Below, piece by piece: positions 42,805 through 53,098 of a DNA stretch of 64,000 nt. The translations under genes were made by a program, and so were the position numbers. Below the pieces are notes generated by a model. It was not told the origin of the DNA and did not search any database. It saw nothing but the letters and a program-made list of their open reading frames with translations. This DNA comes from Candidatus Nitricoxidivorans perseverans (lineage in GTDB: Bacteria; Pseudomonadota; Gammaproteobacteria; Burkholderiales; Rhodocyclaceae), in assembly GCA_030246985.1 (NCBI GenBank), contig CP107246.1:1862282-1926281 (forward strand). Direction: 5' to 3'. Position 1 is the stretch's first letter. Each line of letters begins with the position of its first letter.

Positions 42805-44088
42805 ATGATTCTACCCCCCAGCCTCGCCGCCCTGCTCAACCGGCGCATGCTCATCTGCGTGTTCACCGGCTTCTCCTCCGGCCTGCCGCTCTACCTGCTG
42901 CTGAACCTCCTGCCGGCGTGGCTGCGCACCGAGGGCATCAGCCTCAAGGCCATCGGGCTATTCGCGCTGATCCAGTTTCCCTACACGTGGAAATTCCTCT
43001 GGTCGCCCTTCCTCGACCGCTACGCGCTGCCCTGGCTGGGGCGGCGGCGCGGCTGGATGTTTCTGACCCAGGTGCTGCTGCTGACGGCGATCGCCGCGCT
43101 GGGCCTGTTTGCGCCGCAGACCGACCTGTCGGCCATCGCCGCCCTCGCCGTATTGCTGGCCTTCGTCTCGGCGACGCAGGACATCGCGCTCGACGCCTAC
43201 CGCCGCGAGCTGCTGCCCGACCACGAGCTCGGCCTGGGCAATTCCGTGCATGTGAACGCCTACCGCATCGCGGGCCTGGTGCCGGGCTCGCTCTCGCTGA
43301 TCCTGGCCGATCTGCTGCCCTGGGGGCAGGTCTTCGCCATTACGGCGCTGTTCATGCTGCCGGGCATGGCGATGACGCTCATGATCCGGGAACCCGCGGT
43401 CGCCGGACGCCTGCCGCGCACACTGCGCGAGGCGGTGGTCGAGCCCTTCCGGGAGTTCATCGACCGGGCCGGCATGCGCGAGGCCGCCTTCGTGCTGGCC
43501 TTCATCTTCCTCTACAAGCTGGGAGACTCGATGTGCACGGCGCTGGCCACGCCGTTCTACCTCGACATGGGATTCTCGAAGTCGGAGATCGGGCTGGTGG
43601 CCAAGCACGCCGGGCTGTGGCCGGCGGTGATCGGCGGGCTGGCCGGCGGGCTGTGGATGGTCAGGCTCGGCATCAGCCGGGCGCTCTGGCTGTTCGGCGT
43701 CGTCCAGTTCGTTTCCATCTTCGGCTTCGCCTGGCTGGCCTGGATCGGCCGGAACGACGCCGTCGGCGCGGCGCAGCTCGTCCAGTTGGCGCTGGTGATC
43801 GGCTTCGAGGCGCTCGGCGTGGGCCTGGGCACCGTCGCCTTCGTCGCCTTCATCGCGCGCGCCACCAATCCGCTCTTCACCGCGACCCAGTACGCGCTCT
43901 TTTCCAGCCTCGCCGCCGTACCGCGCACCTTCGCCAACGCCGCCACCGGCTGGCTGGTCGAACAGATGGGCTGGACGGGCTTTTTCCTGCTGTGCGCCCT
44001 GCTGGCCGTGCCGGGGATGCTGCTGCTGCTCCGGGTGGCGCCGTGGTCAGAGCGCGTGCAGGCGGTCGCCGTGCGCGAAGCCGAGTAA
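42805..44088 (+). CDS. ampG: AmpG-like muropeptide permease (MFS)
   Basis: A membrane protein of 427 residues with about twelve helices. Family motifs are [35 protein letters not shown] and [15 protein letters not shown]. AmpG imports GlcNAc-anhydromuramyl peptides for cell-wall recycling. The start at 42805 is 37 bases from the divergent cca. The 3' end overlaps midA by 42 bases in convergent orientation. Confidence 0.9.
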   Translation: MILPPSLAALLNRRMLICVFTGFSSGLPLYLLLNLLPAWLRTEGISLKAIGLFALIQFPYTWKFLWSPFLDRYALPWLGRRRGWMFLTQVLLLTAIAALGLFAPQTDLSAIAALAVLLAFVSATQDIALDAYRRELLPDHELGLGNSVHVNAYRIAGLVPGSLSLILADLLPWGQVFAITALFMLPGMAMTLMIREPAVAGRLPRTLREAVVEPFREFIDRAGMREAAFVLAFIFLYKLGDSMCTALATPFYLDMGFSKSEIGLVAKHAGLWPAVIGGLAGGLWMVRLGISRALWLFGVVQFVSIFGFAWLAWIGRNDAVGAAQLVQLALVIGFEALGVGLGTVAFVAFIARATNPLFTATQYALFSSLAAVPRTFANAATGWLVEQMGWTGFFLLCALLAVPGMLLLLRVAPWSERVQAVAVREAE

Positions 44089-45198
44089 CGGTGCCTCGAT
44101 TCCGCGTCCCAGCGCGATCGCCTTGAAGAGTTCCCCCATCTCGCCCGGCGCGAGCAGCACGTTCGCCGCGCCCGCCGCCTTCGGATGCGTTTCGCGGCGC
44201 GCCGCCAGCAGTTCGCCGATGCCGCAGTCCATCAGGAAGGCCGACTGGCTCGCGTAACCCAGCACGTCCAGCCCTGCCTCGAAGCCCGCCTCGGCGACGG
44301 CGGTGAAATCCACATGGACCGTGATGTCCGAAAGCCCCGGCCACCAGAACGGGTCGTCGTGGCTGCGATGCCGGTAATGGCAGCGAAGCGTGCCGCGATT
44401 GCGCTGCGGATGCCAGAGTTCGTGGCGCGGCAGGCCGTAGTCGATCAGCAGCAGCGCGCCTTTTTCCAGCCGGCGGCCCCATTCGGCGACCCAGACCAGC
44501 GCGGCCAGCCCGATCTCGCCCTCGAAGGGAGCGGCAACCGGTAATTCAGTCGCGGCGGCGGACAGAAAGGCGGGCGCCGGCCGTTCAGACCAGGCGAACC
44601 TCCCCTCCTCGCCCAGTGCGACGCCACGCTCCATCAGACCTTCCTTGCGCCAAGCCACGGCGTGGACGGGCATTGCGTCGAGCATCTCATTGGCGATGAC
44701 GCAGCCCGAAAAGGACTCCGGCAGCCGATCCAGCCACTCGACGCGGCCGGAAAGCGCCGACGCCTCGCGCTCGATCGTCTCCCGCTGACGCGCGCGCAGT
44801 TCGCCGGAGAGTTCCATGATCAGGTAGCGATCGGGCGTCGCGCCAAGCCGGTCGAGGGCGTTGAGCAGGTCGGCCGCCAGCCGCCCGCTGCCCGCGCCCG
44901 CTTCCAGCACGACGGGCGCGGAGGCCGCCGTCACCTGCGCAACCTGGCTGGCCAAGGCCTGGCCGAACAGCGGCGTCAGTTCCGGCGCGGTCGTGAAGTC
45001 GCCGCCTTCGCCGAACTTGCGCAGCCCGCCCGCGTAGTAGCCCAGCCCCGGCAGGTAGAGCGCCATCTTCATGTATTCGGCGAAGGATATCCAGCCGCCG
45101 CTGGTCTCGATCCGGGCGGCGATCTCGCGGCAAAGGGCGCGACTGGCATCCTGTGCGTCGTCGTCGGGTTCGGGCAGCGTGGCGGGCATGGCGGGCAT
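44047..45198 (-). CDS. MidA/NDUFAF7-family SAM-dependent methyltransferase
   Basis: A class I methyltransferase of 383 residues of the family (DUF185) that includes mitochondrial NDUFAF7, an arginine methylase for complex I. Motifs: GWISFAEYMKMALYLPGLGY near the N-terminus, FTTAPELTPLFG, the SAM loop VLEAGAGSGRLAADLL and ANEMLDAMPV. The bacterial target is not established. It is divergent from tcdA across 24 bases. Confidence 0.88.
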   Translation of the reverse strand: MPAMPATLPEPDDDAQDASRALCREIAARIETSGGWISFAEYMKMALYLPGLGYYAGGLRKFGEGGDFTTAPELTPLFGQALASQVAQVTAASAPVVLEAGAGSGRLAADLLNALDRLGATPDRYLIMELSGELRARQRETIEREASALSGRVEWLDRLPESFSGCVIANEMLDAMPVHAVAWRKEGLMERGVALGEEGRFAWSERPAPAFLSAAATELPVAAPFEGEIGLAALVWVAEWGRRLEKGALLLIDYGLPRHELWHPQRNRGTLRCHYRHRSHDDPFWWPGLSDITVHVDFTAVAEAGFEAGLDVLGYASQSAFLMDCGIGELLAARRETHPKAAGAANVLLAPGEMGELFKAIALGRGIEAPLLGFAHGDRLHAL

Positions 45199-45222
45199 GG
45201 CGCCGCATCATACAATGTCGAT

Positions 45223-45972
45223 ATGGACGAATCCGATCTGCAACGCCGCTTCGGCGGCATCGAGCGGCTCTACGGGACGGGCAGCCTCGCGCGGCTGACA
45301 TCGTCGCATGTCTGCGTGATCGGCATCGGCGGGGTCGGCTCATGGGCGGCGGAGGCGCTGGCGCGATCGGGCATCGGTCGGCTGACGCTGATCGATCTCG
45401 ACCATGTGGCTGAATCGAACGTGAACCGGCAGGCGCAGGCGATCACCGGCACCCTGGGCCAGGCCAAGGTGCTGGCCATGCGCGACCGCATCGCGGCGAT
45501 CCATCCGGACTGCGCGGTGGATTGCGTGGAGGAATTCATCACGCCGGAGAATGTCGCGTCGCTCATCCACGCCTGCGACGCGGTGGTGGACGCCATCGAC
45601 CAGGTGCGGGCCAAGGCGGCGCTGATCGCGCATTGCCGGCACGCGAAGATTCCGCTGGTCACGACCGGCGGCGCCGGCGGGCGCACCGACCCGGCGCGGA
45701 TGCGGATCGACGATCTTTCGCGGACGACGCAGGATGCGCTGGCATCGAAGGTTCGCGCGCTGCTGCGGAAGGAATACGGCTTTCCCCGTGAAAAAAAGTT
45801 CGGTGTCGAGTGCGTGTACTCGGTCGAGCCCGCCGCAAGGCCGTCCGCCTGCGACGTTGACGAGTCCGGGCTGCACGGACTCTCCTGCGCCGGCTACGGC
45901 TCGTCGGTGTGCGTGACGGCGGCCTTCGGCTTCGCTGCGGCGTCGCGGGCGCTCGGTATACTCGCCGCATGA
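45223..45972 (+). CDS. tcdA: tRNA threonylcarbamoyladenosine dehydratase
   Basis: An E1-like ATP-dependent enzyme that cyclises t6A37 to ct6A in tRNA. The nucleotide-binding loop is [19 protein letters not shown], with [18 protein letters not shown] and the C-terminal [22 protein letters not shown] containing family cysteines. The length of 249 residues is right for TcdA/CsdL. It overlaps the next gene as ATGA, making tcdA-folM-ttcA a compact operon enriched in tRNA modification. Confidence 0.93.
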   Translation: MDESDLQRRFGGIERLYGTGSLARLTSSHVCVIGIGGVGSWAAEALARSGIGRLTLIDLDHVAESNVNRQAQAITGTLGQAKVLAMRDRIAAIHPDCAVDCVEEFITPENVASLIHACDAVVDAIDQVRAKAALIAHCRHAKIPLVTTGGAGGRTDPARMRIDDLSRTTQDALASKVRALLRKEYGFPREKKFGVECVYSVEPAARPSACDVDESGLHGLSCAGYGSSVCVTAAFGFAAASRALGILAA

Positions 45973-46706
45973 ATATTCCTGTCGCACTGGTTACGGGCGG
46001 CGCGCGCCGCGTCGGCGCCGAAATCGTTCGCGCCCTGCATGCGGCGGGCGCACGCGTGGCCATCCACCATCGTCGCTCGTCGAGCGAAGCGCAGGCACTG
46101 GCGGCCGAGCTCAACGCATTGCGACCCGACTCGGCCGCCGCCTTCGCCGCCGACCTGTGCGACGCCGGGGCGCTATCCGCGCTCGTCGAGGCCGTCGTGG
46201 CGCGGTTCGGCCGGCTCGACGCGCTGGTGAACAACGCATCGACCTTCCACCCGACGCCGCTGGCGGCGATCGACGAGACGGCATGGTCGGACATCGTCGG
46301 CAGCAATCTCAAGGGGCCGCTGTTCCTTTCGCAGGCGGCCGCGCCGCATCTCGCCGCGGCCGGTGGCTGCATCGTGAACATCACCGACATCCACGCCGAC
46401 CGACCGCTCAAGGGCTACCCGCTCTACTGCGCCGCCAAGGCGGGTCTGAACGGCCTCACCCGGGCTCTGGCCCTGGAGCTGGCCCCGACGGTGCGCGTCA
46501 ACGCCGTGGCGCCGGGGGCGGTGGATTGGCCGGAGGACGACAGCTTCCCGCCGGACGAGCAGGCGGCCATCATCGCCCGCACCCTGCTCAAGCGTGCCGG
46601 CACGCCGGACGACATCGCCCGAGCGGTGAAATTCCTGGTCTTCGACTCGCCCTATGTGACCGGGCAGATCATCAACGTGGACGGCGGCCGCTTGGTTCGC
46701 CCATGA
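45969..46706 (+). CDS. Short-chain dehydrogenase, pteridine reductase (FolM-like)
   Basis: An SDR of 245 residues. The cofactor loop [11 protein letters not shown] has the Arg-containing form typical of pteridine reductases. NNASTFHP, the catalytic Asp-Tyr-Lys set ([20 protein letters not shown]) and the C-terminal [10 protein letters not shown] follow. It probably reduces dihydromonapterin or dihydropterins. It overlaps tcdA and ttcA by 4 bases each. Confidence 0.87.
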   Translation: MNIPVALVTGGARRVGAEIVRALHAAGARVAIHHRRSSSEAQALAAELNALRPDSAAAFAADLCDAGALSALVEAVVARFGRLDALVNNASTFHPTPLAAIDETAWSDIVGSNLKGPLFLSQAAAPHLAAAGGCIVNITDIHADRPLKGYPLYCAAKAGLNGLTRALALELAPTVRVNAVAPGAVDWPEDDSFPPDEQAAIIARTLLKRAGTPDDIARAVKFLVFDSPYVTGQIINVDGGRLVRP

Positions 46707-47575
46707 GTTCGCCCATGACCCCCGCCCCCACCGCACGGGAGGCCGGAAAGGCCGCCTTCGAGAACAACAAGCTCGCCAAGCGCCTGCGCCGCGAAGTAGG
46801 CCAGGCCATCGCCGACTTCAACATGATCGAGAACGGCGACCGCGTGATGGTCTGCCTGTCGGGCGGCAAGGATTCCTTCGGCCTGCTCGACATCCTGCTC
46901 TACCTGCGCAGCCATGCGCCCATCCGCTTCGACGTCATCGCCGTCAATCTGGACCAGAAGCAGCCGGGTTTTCCGGCGGAGGTGCTGCCGAACTACCTTT
47001 CCGGCTTGGGCGTTCCCTTCCACATCGAGGAGCAGGACACCTATTCCATCGTGCAGCGGGTGATCCCGGCGGGCAAGACGACCTGCTCGCTGTGTTCGCG
47101 GCTGCGCCGGGGCATCCTCTACCGGGTGGCGGGCGAGCTGGGCGCGACGAAGATCGCGCTCGGCCACCACCGCGACGACATCCTCGCCACGCTGTTCCTC
47201 AACATGTTCTTCGCGGCCAGGCTGAAGGCCATGCCGCCGAAGCTGGTATCGGACGACGGCCGCCACGTCGTCATCCGGCCGCTGGCCACTTGCCGCGAAA
47301 AGGACCTGGAAGCGTGGGCGCGCCACCGGCAGTTCCCGATCATCCCCTGCAACCTCTGCGGCTCGCAGCCCAACCTCCAGCGGCAGCAGGTGAAGCAGAT
47401 GCTGATCGACTGGGAAAAGCGGTTCCCCGGCCGCGTCGAGACGATCTTCCGCAGCCTCTCCAGCGTCGTGCCTTCGCACCTGATGGATGCGCGGCTCCAC
47501 GATTTCGCGCACCTGGCCGCCACCGGGGTGCCCAATCCCGAAGGCGACCGGGCTTTCGATCCCGAAGAGTTCTGA
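46703..47575 (+). CDS. ttcA: tRNA 2-thiocytidine synthase TtcA
   Basis: Thiolates C32 of tRNAs using a [4Fe-4S] cluster. The PP-loop [15 protein letters not shown] is near residue 53. The cluster cysteines lie in [10 protein letters not shown] and in [30 protein letters not shown] is a family signature. Its 290 residues are typical. It ends the tcdA-folM-ttcA operon; the 107-base gap to the convergent CsgG-like gene holds a small GC stem (CTCGGCG/CGCCGAG) but no clear terminator. Confidence 0.95.
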   Translation: MSSPMTPAPTAREAGKAAFENNKLAKRLRREVGQAIADFNMIENGDRVMVCLSGGKDSFGLLDILLYLRSHAPIRFDVIAVNLDQKQPGFPAEVLPNYLSGLGVPFHIEEQDTYSIVQRVIPAGKTTCSLCSRLRRGILYRVAGELGATKIALGHHRDDILATLFLNMFFAARLKAMPPKLVSDDGRHVVIRPLATCREKDLEAWARHRQFPIIPCNLCGSQPNLQRQQVKQMLIDWEKRFPGRVETIFRSLSSVVPSHLMDARLHDFAHLAATGVPNPEGDRAFDPEEF

Positions 47576-47682
47576 TAAGCCCCCACGCAACCTCGCCGTG
47601 CCATTCGCCGACGGTTCCGGCAGCAGCAGGATTCACGAGAAGCTCGGCGACGCCGAGACCCCGCGGGCGGGTGCTCCGCCTT

Positions 47683-48492
47683 CTATTTGTACTTCGAGTC
47701 GATTTCCCAGACCAGCTTCTGGACAAGGCGCTGGACCATGGTATCGAGTGAGATGCCGCCCTTCTGGCCTTCGGAGAAGCCGAGCACCGACTGCGACTTG
47801 GCGCCCACTTCCATCTTCTCTTCCGTGTAGCCGGTCGCCATCTGCTCGGTAGTGTTGGCGTCGAGAATCTTGAAGCGCATGCCGATGAGCCAGACCCCGG
47901 AAGTCTCGCCGGTCTTGACGGAGCCGCCGATGGTCTCGGCCGCCTGGCCGCCCCGGCTGCCGCCGGAGAAGATGCTGATCAGGGAGCCGATAGCCTGGCC
48001 GTCGAATCCCTTCTGCGCCTCGGCGACCTGCTCGGCCTTGAGGATGTCGAACTTGACGACCCACTTCGTGGTCTTGAGCTTGCCCTTCTTGAGCATCTTG
48101 CGGGCTTCGTCGGCGTCGCCCATGGTGTAGGCAAGCTGAAATTCCTTCATCAGCGGACCGAGGTCGGAGCGCTCGAGGATGCCGAAGTTGGCGCGGCCGA
48201 GTTCCAGCTCCGCGAAATCGGCGATATTGTTGGGGCCGAACTTTTGGGTGAAGGTGGCATTGTTGCTCTTGATGTCGCCCGGGATGATCACCAGCATGGG
48301 CCCTTTCTTGCCGGCGTTCTTGTATTCGATTTCCTTGTACATGGCCTTGTCGGCCGTCGCATTGGCCTGCTCTGAGGTGGTGCCGCCGGCGGTGGGAGAT
48401 ACGCTCTCGAAGGTGGGCTGCGCAAGAGCCGCCTGGCCGAAGGTGCCGGCCAGCAGCAGGAATGCAGCAAGGTTTGCATGGAAACGGCTCAT
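47683..48492 (-). CDS. Secreted protein, possibly CsgG-like, 269 aa
   Basis: A signal peptide (about 1-24, ending ALA) is followed by a Ser/Thr-rich linker and a globular domain. The domain has FAELELGRANFGILERSDLG, DILKAEQVAEAQKG, a Gly/Ser-rich stretch (IFSGGSRGGQAAETIGGS) and LIGMRFKILDANTTEQ. The ILERSDL and later strand pattern resemble CsgG-type periplasmic domains. I cannot assign a function. It lacks a lipobox, unlike CsgG. It is 57 bases after hprK with its own GGAGG site. Confidence 0.6.
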   Translation of the reverse strand: MSRFHANLAAFLLLAGTFGQAALAQPTFESVSPTAGGTTSEQANATADKAMYKEIEYKNAGKKGPMLVIIPGDIKSNNATFTQKFGPNNIADFAELELGRANFGILERSDLGPLMKEFQLAYTMGDADEARKMLKKGKLKTTKWVVKFDILKAEQVAEAQKGFDGQAIGSLISIFSGGSRGGQAAETIGGSVKTGETSGVWLIGMRFKILDANTTEQMATGYTEEKMEVGAKSQSVLGFSEGQKGGISLDTMVQRLVQKLVWEIDSKYK

Positions 48493-48549
48493 GTCTTCCT
48501 CCCTTTACGAAATGATGGGCGTGTGGCGTAACGCGCTTCGCGCATCCGC

Positions 48550-49491
48550 CTACTCTGAAACTCCGTTTTCAAGAGCGCGTTGCTGGCGGTCGAGAAATTC
48601 CTGCATGCTGTCGACGCCGCGCAGGAGCAGGATGGTCGTGCGCACCGCCGTTTCCAGCAACACGGCCAGGTTGCGGCCGGCGGCGACGGGCAGGATCACC
48701 TTGCGTATGGGCACGCCGAGGATGGTTTCGGTCTGCGCGTCGAGCGGCAGGCGCTGGACGTCGGACGAAGGCGCCGGGCGCTGGAGGTTCACGACCATCT
48801 TCAGGCGCATCTTGCGCCGGCAGGCGGTTTCGCCGAACACCGTGCGGATGTTGAGCAGGCCCAGGCCGCGCACTTCCAGGAAGTCGCGCAACAGTTCGGG
48901 ACAGCGTCCTTCGAGCGTGTCCGGGCCGACGCGGGAAATTTCCACCACGTCGTCGGCCACGAGGCCGTGGCTGCGGGAGATCAGTTCCAGCGCCAGTTCG
49001 CTTTTCCCCACGCCGGAATCGCCGGTGATCAGGACGCCGATGCCCAGCACGTCCATGAAGACGCCGTGCAGCGTCACGGTCTCGGCCAGCTGGCGGGAGA
49101 CGTAGAGCCGCAGGGAATCGATGACGGCCGCCGCCTGGTGCGGCGTGGTGAACAGGGGCGTGTCGCTGGCATCGCATTCGGCCTGCACGGTCGGCGGAAT
49201 GTCGCAGCCGTCGGCGATGATCAGGGCGGGCGGTTGCGCGGCGATGATCTTGCGCAAGTGGTCCGCCACCTGTTCGGCTGTCTGCTGGCTCATCCAGGCG
49301 ACTTCCGGCGCGCCCAGCACCTGCAGGCGGTCGGGATGGATCAGGTTGAGGTGGCCGACCAGGTCAGCCGGCGAGATGTCCTCGTACGGGACGGTGATGG
49401 CCCGGTTGAGGTTGCCGCAGACCCAGGAAAGCTGGAGACGGGCGCGGTTGCGCTCGAACAGCTGGGCGACGATCAGCCGGCGGATTGCCAC
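48550..49491 (-). CDS. hprK: HPr kinase/phosphorylase
   Basis: A bifunctional kinase/phosphorylase acting on a seryl residue of HPr. The P-loop GVLITGDSGVGKSELALEL and the HprK signature EVRGLGLLNIRTVFGE are both present in the C-terminal catalytic half; the N-terminal half is the usual degenerate domain. The length is 313 residues. In betaproteobacteria it belongs to the regulatory nitrogen-PTS rather than sugar transport. It overlaps ptsN by 19 bases. Confidence 0.95.
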   Translation of the reverse strand: MAIRRLIVAQLFERNRARLQLSWVCGNLNRAITVPYEDISPADLVGHLNLIHPDRLQVLGAPEVAWMSQQTAEQVADHLRKIIAAQPPALIIADGCDIPPTVQAECDASDTPLFTTPHQAAAVIDSLRLYVSRQLAETVTLHGVFMDVLGIGVLITGDSGVGKSELALELISRSHGLVADDVVEISRVGPDTLEGRCPELLRDFLEVRGLGLLNIRTVFGETACRRKMRLKMVVNLQRPAPSSDVQRLPLDAQTETILGVPIRKVILPVAAGRNLAVLLETAVRTTILLLRGVDSMQEFLDRQQRALENGVSE

Positions 49492-49934
49492 TGGGCGAAC
49501 ACGTCGTGTGCGGCGGCGGCATCGGGGGCGCTCGCCAGCCGGTCGCGGAAGGCGCGGTCCGAGAACATCTGCGCCAGTTCGGAGAGCAGCTGCAGGTGGT
49601 GCTCGGTGGCGGCTTCCGGCACCAGCAGGACGAACACATTGGTTACCGGCAAGCCGTCGGGGGCGTCGAACTGCACGGGCGCGGCCAGGCGCAGGAAGGC
49701 GGCGCGCGCCTCCTTCAGGCCCTTGATGCGGCCGTGCGGTATGGCGATACCCTGGCCCAGCCCGGTAGAGCCCATTTTCTCGCGGGCGAAGAGGGCGTCA
49801 TACACCAGGCTGCGGGCGATGCCGTAGCGGTTCTCGAAGATCAGCCCCGCCTGCTCGAAAACGCGCTTCTTGCTGCTGGCATCGAGGCCAACCGCAACGT
49901 TTTCAACGGGCAGAAGTTTTGCGATCTGGTTCAT
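49473..49934 (-). CDS. ptsN: PTS IIA-like nitrogen regulatory protein
   Basis: EIIA-Ntr of 153 residues, the terminal phospho-acceptor of PTS-Ntr. The phosphorylated His is in GIAIPHGRIKGL, and the C-terminal VPEAATEHHLQLLSELAQMF is typical. The start at 49934 was chosen because the N-terminal MNQIAKLLPVENVAVGLDA matches the family; the ORF extension upstream does not. It lies in the conserved rpoN-hpf-ptsN-hprK order. Confidence 0.94.
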   Translation of the reverse strand: MNQIAKLLPVENVAVGLDASSKKRVFEQAGLIFENRYGIARSLVYDALFAREKMGSTGLGQGIAIPHGRIKGLKEARAAFLRLAAPVQFDAPDGLPVTNVFVLLVPEAATEHHLQLLSELAQMFSDRAFRDRLASAPDAAAAHDVFAQWQSAG

Positions 49935-50036
49935 CTGTAATGGACCGAATGCGAGGAACCTGGTCAGAGCCCCGGCCGGAGGCGCGCAGTATACCCTCCG
50001 CGTCGGCCGGGGCAAGCGGCTTCCGTTAATTCCGGC

Positions 50037-50061
50037 GTAATGCCCGCATCACGGGCATTAC
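50037..50061. other. Perfect stem-loop spanning the hpf stop codon
   Basis: GTAATGCCCG (50037-50046) and CGGGCATTAC (50052-50061) are perfect complements around CATCA. The stem includes the hpf TAA stop and is not followed by a T-run on either strand. It may be an RNA processing or stabilising element between hpf and ptsN rather than a terminator. Confidence 0.7.
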
Positions 50062-50390
50062 TGCTCTGAAGCCCCACTTGCGGCGGCAACACGCTTGTCG
50101 TGGTCGTGGCTGAAGTTCTTCTCCTTGTGCTTGAGCACCTGGCGGTCGAGCTTGTCGGCCAAGGCGTCGATGGCGGCGTAGAGATCGGCGTCGTCGCATT
50201 CGCAGAAGATGTCCTTGCCCTTCACGTGCAGGGTGATTTCCGCCTTCTGCCTGAGTTTCTGCACCGACAGCACCGCATGGGCGCTGGTGACATGGTCGAA
50301 GTGCCGGATGACCCGTCCGAGCTTGCTGGTGACGTAGTCGCGCAGCGCGGGGGTGACTTCGATATGGTGGCCGGTGATGTTGAGGTTCAT
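50058..50390 (-). CDS. hpf: Ribosome hibernation-promoting factor, short form
   Basis: A protein of 110 residues that binds the 30S decoding site in stationary phase. It begins MNLNITGHHIEVTPALRDYV and continues with the alternating HPF pattern, including ADLYAAIDALADKLDRQVLK. It lacks the C-terminal dimerisation domain of long HPF. Its position directly after rpoN is conserved in proteobacteria. Confidence 0.94.
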   Translation of the reverse strand: MNLNITGHHIEVTPALRDYVTSKLGRVIRHFDHVTSAHAVLSVQKLRQKAEITLHVKGKDIFCECDDADLYAAIDALADKLDRQVLKHKEKNFSHDHDKRVAAASGASEQ

Positions 50391-50406
50391 GATTTCTCCT
50401 TCGCCT

Positions 50407-51900
50407 TTATAAAGTTTTGCGCAGGTTGACCGGCGGGATGTTCAAGGATTCCCGGTACTTGGCGACGGTGCGCCGCGCCACGACAATACCCTGTTCGCCG
50501 AGGATTTCCGCGATCCGGGCGTCGGAGAGCGGCTTGTGGCCGTCTTCGGCGCCCACCAGCTGCCTGATTAGCGCGCGGATCGCGGTGGAAGAGGCGGCCC
50601 CGCCGGTGTCGGTGGCGACGTGGCTGCCGAAAAAATACTTGAGTTCATAGACGCCGCGCGGACTGGCGAGATACTTCTGCGTCGTCACGCGCGAGATGGT
50701 GGATTCGTGCAGGCTGACGGTGTCGGCGATCTCGCGCAGCGTCAGCGGCCGCATGGCGACCTCACCGTGGTCGAAGAAGGCGCGCTGGCGGTCGACGATG
50801 GCCTGTGAAACGCGGGCGATGGTGTCGAAGCGCTGCTGCACGTTCTTGATCAACCATTTCGCTTCCTGCAGCTGGCCCGCCAGGCCGGCGGAAGCCGAAC
50901 CGTTACCCTTGCGCTGCCGCTGCAGGATGTCGGCGTAGAGGCGGTTGATGCGCAGCCGGGGCAGCGCCTCGGCGTTGAGGCTGGCCTTCCAGACGCCGCG
51001 CACCTTGCGCACGACGACATCGGGCACGATGTAGCGGGTGTCGATCGGCGTGAACTGCGCGCCGGGTCGGGGATTCAGGGAACGGATCAACGCGTGGGCC
51101 TCGCGCAGATCGTCGTCCGTGCAGCCGAGCGATTTCCTGATCCTGGCGAAGTCGCGGCCGGCAAGCTGGTCCAGGTGGCCGCGCACGATGGCGCGCGCCA
51201 GATCGCGGGTCTTTGATGCGGGCTGGCTGGTGAGTTGGAGATCGAGGCACTCCCGCGGGCTGCGTGCGGCGATGCCCGGTGGATCGAAGTTCTGCAGATG
51301 CCGCAGCGCGATGGACAAATCCTCGATCAATTCCTCGCGTTCGACGGCGGCGGCCCCGTCGTGTTCATCATGCACATCGCGGATGCCGTCGACCAGGTCT
51401 TCCAGACTCTGGGCGAGATAGCCGTCGTCGTCGAGCGCCTCGATGAGAAAGGCTGCCAGTTGCCGATCCCGCGGGGAAAGCTGGGTCATGGCGAGCTGCG
51501 CGGTCAGGTGTTCGCGCAGGCCGGTGGCCGCCGCCTGTATCTCGCCGGCGTCCACGTCGTTTTCGTCGTTGGGGTCGCGCGAACCGTGGCCGCCGGACAG
51601 CTCCACGCCCCAGCCGGCTTCCATCGCGCCCGCATCGGCGGCACCGTCATACTCTCGGGGCGTCTCGGCGGCGGGCTCGGCAGCCGGTTGGGCAAGGGCC
51701 ATGGCATCCGACGAAGGCGTAAATCCCCCCTCGCCCATCGCCCCGCCGTCCTCGCGCTCGAGCAGGGGATTTTCCTGGAGCGCCTGTTCGATCTCCTGGT
51801 TGAGCTCGATGGTCGACAGCTGCAACAGCCGGATCGACTGCTGCAATTGCGGCGTCAGGGCGAGGTGCTGGGAAAGCTTGAGATGGAGGGTCTGTTTCAT
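50407..51900 (-). CDS. rpoN: RNA polymerase sigma-54 factor
   Basis: Sigma-54 of 497 residues. Region I is Gln/Leu-rich (LKLSQHLALTPQLQQSIRLL), region II acidic, the core-binding middle is normal, and the C-terminal RpoN box is VVARRTVAKYRESLNIPP. It recognises GG-N10-GC promoters, two of which are evident in this window (27431 and 34890). It begins 21 bases after lptB. Confidence 0.98.
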   Translation of the reverse strand: MKQTLHLKLSQHLALTPQLQQSIRLLQLSTIELNQEIEQALQENPLLEREDGGAMGEGGFTPSSDAMALAQPAAEPAAETPREYDGAADAGAMEAGWGVELSGGHGSRDPNDENDVDAGEIQAAATGLREHLTAQLAMTQLSPRDRQLAAFLIEALDDDGYLAQSLEDLVDGIRDVHDEHDGAAAVEREELIEDLSIALRHLQNFDPPGIAARSPRECLDLQLTSQPASKTRDLARAIVRGHLDQLAGRDFARIRKSLGCTDDDLREAHALIRSLNPRPGAQFTPIDTRYIVPDVVVRKVRGVWKASLNAEALPRLRINRLYADILQRQRKGNGSASAGLAGQLQEAKWLIKNVQQRFDTIARVSQAIVDRQRAFFDHGEVAMRPLTLREIADTVSLHESTISRVTTQKYLASPRGVYELKYFFGSHVATDTGGAASSTAIRALIRQLVGAEDGHKPLSDARIAEILGEQGIVVARRTVAKYRESLNIPPVNLRKTL

Positions 51901-51921
51901 CGCACGGCAGGGGCCATCGAT

Positions 51922-52659
51922 TTACATGCGGAAGTGCTCGCCCAGATAGACTTTCCGCACATCCTCATTATAGACAATGTCCTCCGGATGGCCGGCGGCG
52001 AGCACCTCGCCCTCGTTGATGATGGTGGCGCGGTCGCAGATGCCCAGCGTCTCGCGTACGTTGTGGTCGGTGATCAGCACGCCGATGCCGCGCTCCTTGA
52101 GGAATCGGATGATCTTCTGGATATCGATGACGGCGATCGGGTCGACGCCGGCGAAGGGCTCGTCAAGCAGGATGAATCGAGGGCTGGTGGCCAGGGCGCG
52201 GGCGATCTCGACGCGGCGGCGCTCGCCGCCCGAAAGCGAGATCGCCTTGTTGTCGCGCAGGTGGGTGATGTGCAGTTCCTGGAGAAGTTCGTCGAGACGT
52301 GCTTCGATGGCGTCCTTGTCGAGCTGCGGTTGCAGTTCCAGCACGGCGCGGACATTGTCGGCGACGGAAAGCTTGCGGAACACCGAGTTTTCCTGGGGCA
52401 GGTAGGAAAGCCCCAATTGCGCCCGGCGGTGGATCGGCATGTGGGTCAGGTTGGCATCGGCCTCGTCGTCGCGGATGCGGATTTCGCCGCCGTCCGCCGC
52501 CACCAGGCCGACGATCATGTAGAAGCAGGTGGTCTTGCCGGCACCGTTGGGACCGAGCAGGCCGACTACCTCGCCGCCGGCGACGTCGAAGGAGATATCG
52601 CGGACGACGGTGCGCGTCTTGTACTTCTTGCGCAGGTTGAAGACCGAGAGCTGGGTCAT
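51922..52659 (-). CDS. lptB: Lipopolysaccharide export ATPase LptB
   Basis: An ABC ATPase of 245 residues powering LPS extraction by LptFGC. Walker A is [20 protein letters not shown], the signature [18 protein letters not shown] and Walker [16 protein letters not shown]. The QEDSVFRKL-type LPS-family Q-loop appears here as [13 protein letters not shown]. Immediate linkage to rpoN is the usual arrangement. Confidence 0.95.
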   Translation of the reverse strand: MTQLSVFNLRKKYKTRTVVRDISFDVAGGEVVGLLGPNGAGKTTCFYMIVGLVAADGGEIRIRDDEADANLTHMPIHRRAQLGLSYLPQENSVFRKLSVADNVRAVLELQPQLDKDAIEARLDELLQELHITHLRDNKAISLSGGERRRVEIARALATSPRFILLDEPFAGVDPIAVIDIQKIIRFLKERGIGVLITDHNVRETLGICDRATIINEGEVLAAGHPEDIVYNEDVRKVYLGEHFRM

Positions 52660-52660
52660 G

Positions 52661-53098
52661 TCATGCCCCGATTTCCTTCAGCAGCTTGCGGATGATTTCG
52701 ACGGAGAACCCCCGCCCCTGGAGGAAACGGGCCTGCTTCGCCCATTCGCGGGCATCACTGGGCGCGGCCCCGAATTTCCTGTTCCATATTTCATGCGCCC
52801 GCCCGATCTCGTCCGGCAATTCGCCCACCCTGGCCTCGATCAGTTCGTCGGCGACGCCCTTCGCGCGCAGGGTCTGGCGCAGCCGCGCGGCGCCCAGGCG
52901 AGCCGCGTGGCTGCGCACATAGCTTTCCGCAAAGCGGGCGTCGGAGAGCAACCCCTGTTGTTCCAGACCGGCGAGCACGGTTTCGATGTCTTCCCTGGTG
53001 CCGCGTGGGGCAAGCCTGGCGGCGATTTCCGCACGGGAATGCTCGCGCCTCGTCAACAGCGCGAGCGCCCGTCTCCGTAGTTCCCGCAGTTCATTCAC
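52661..53098 (-). CDS. recX: RecA regulatory protein RecX
   Basis: A small helical protein of 145 residues that modulates RecA filaments. Seen are the three-helix repeats: [19 protein letters not shown] at the N-terminus, [20 protein letters not shown] and the C-terminal [18 protein letters not shown]. Its start overlaps the recA stop (ATGA), giving translational coupling. Confidence 0.92.
   Translation of the reverse strand: MNELRELRRRALALLTRREHSRAEIAARLAPRGTREDIETVLAGLEQQGLLSDARFAESYVRSHAARLGAARLRQTLRAKGVADELIEARVGELPDEIGRAHEIWNRKFGAAPSDAREWAKQARFLQGRGFSVEIIRKLLKEIGA

Noticed and set aside
50037-50061. Stem-loop at the hpf end considered as a terminator
   Set aside because: No T-run follows on either strand, so it is listed only as a structured element.
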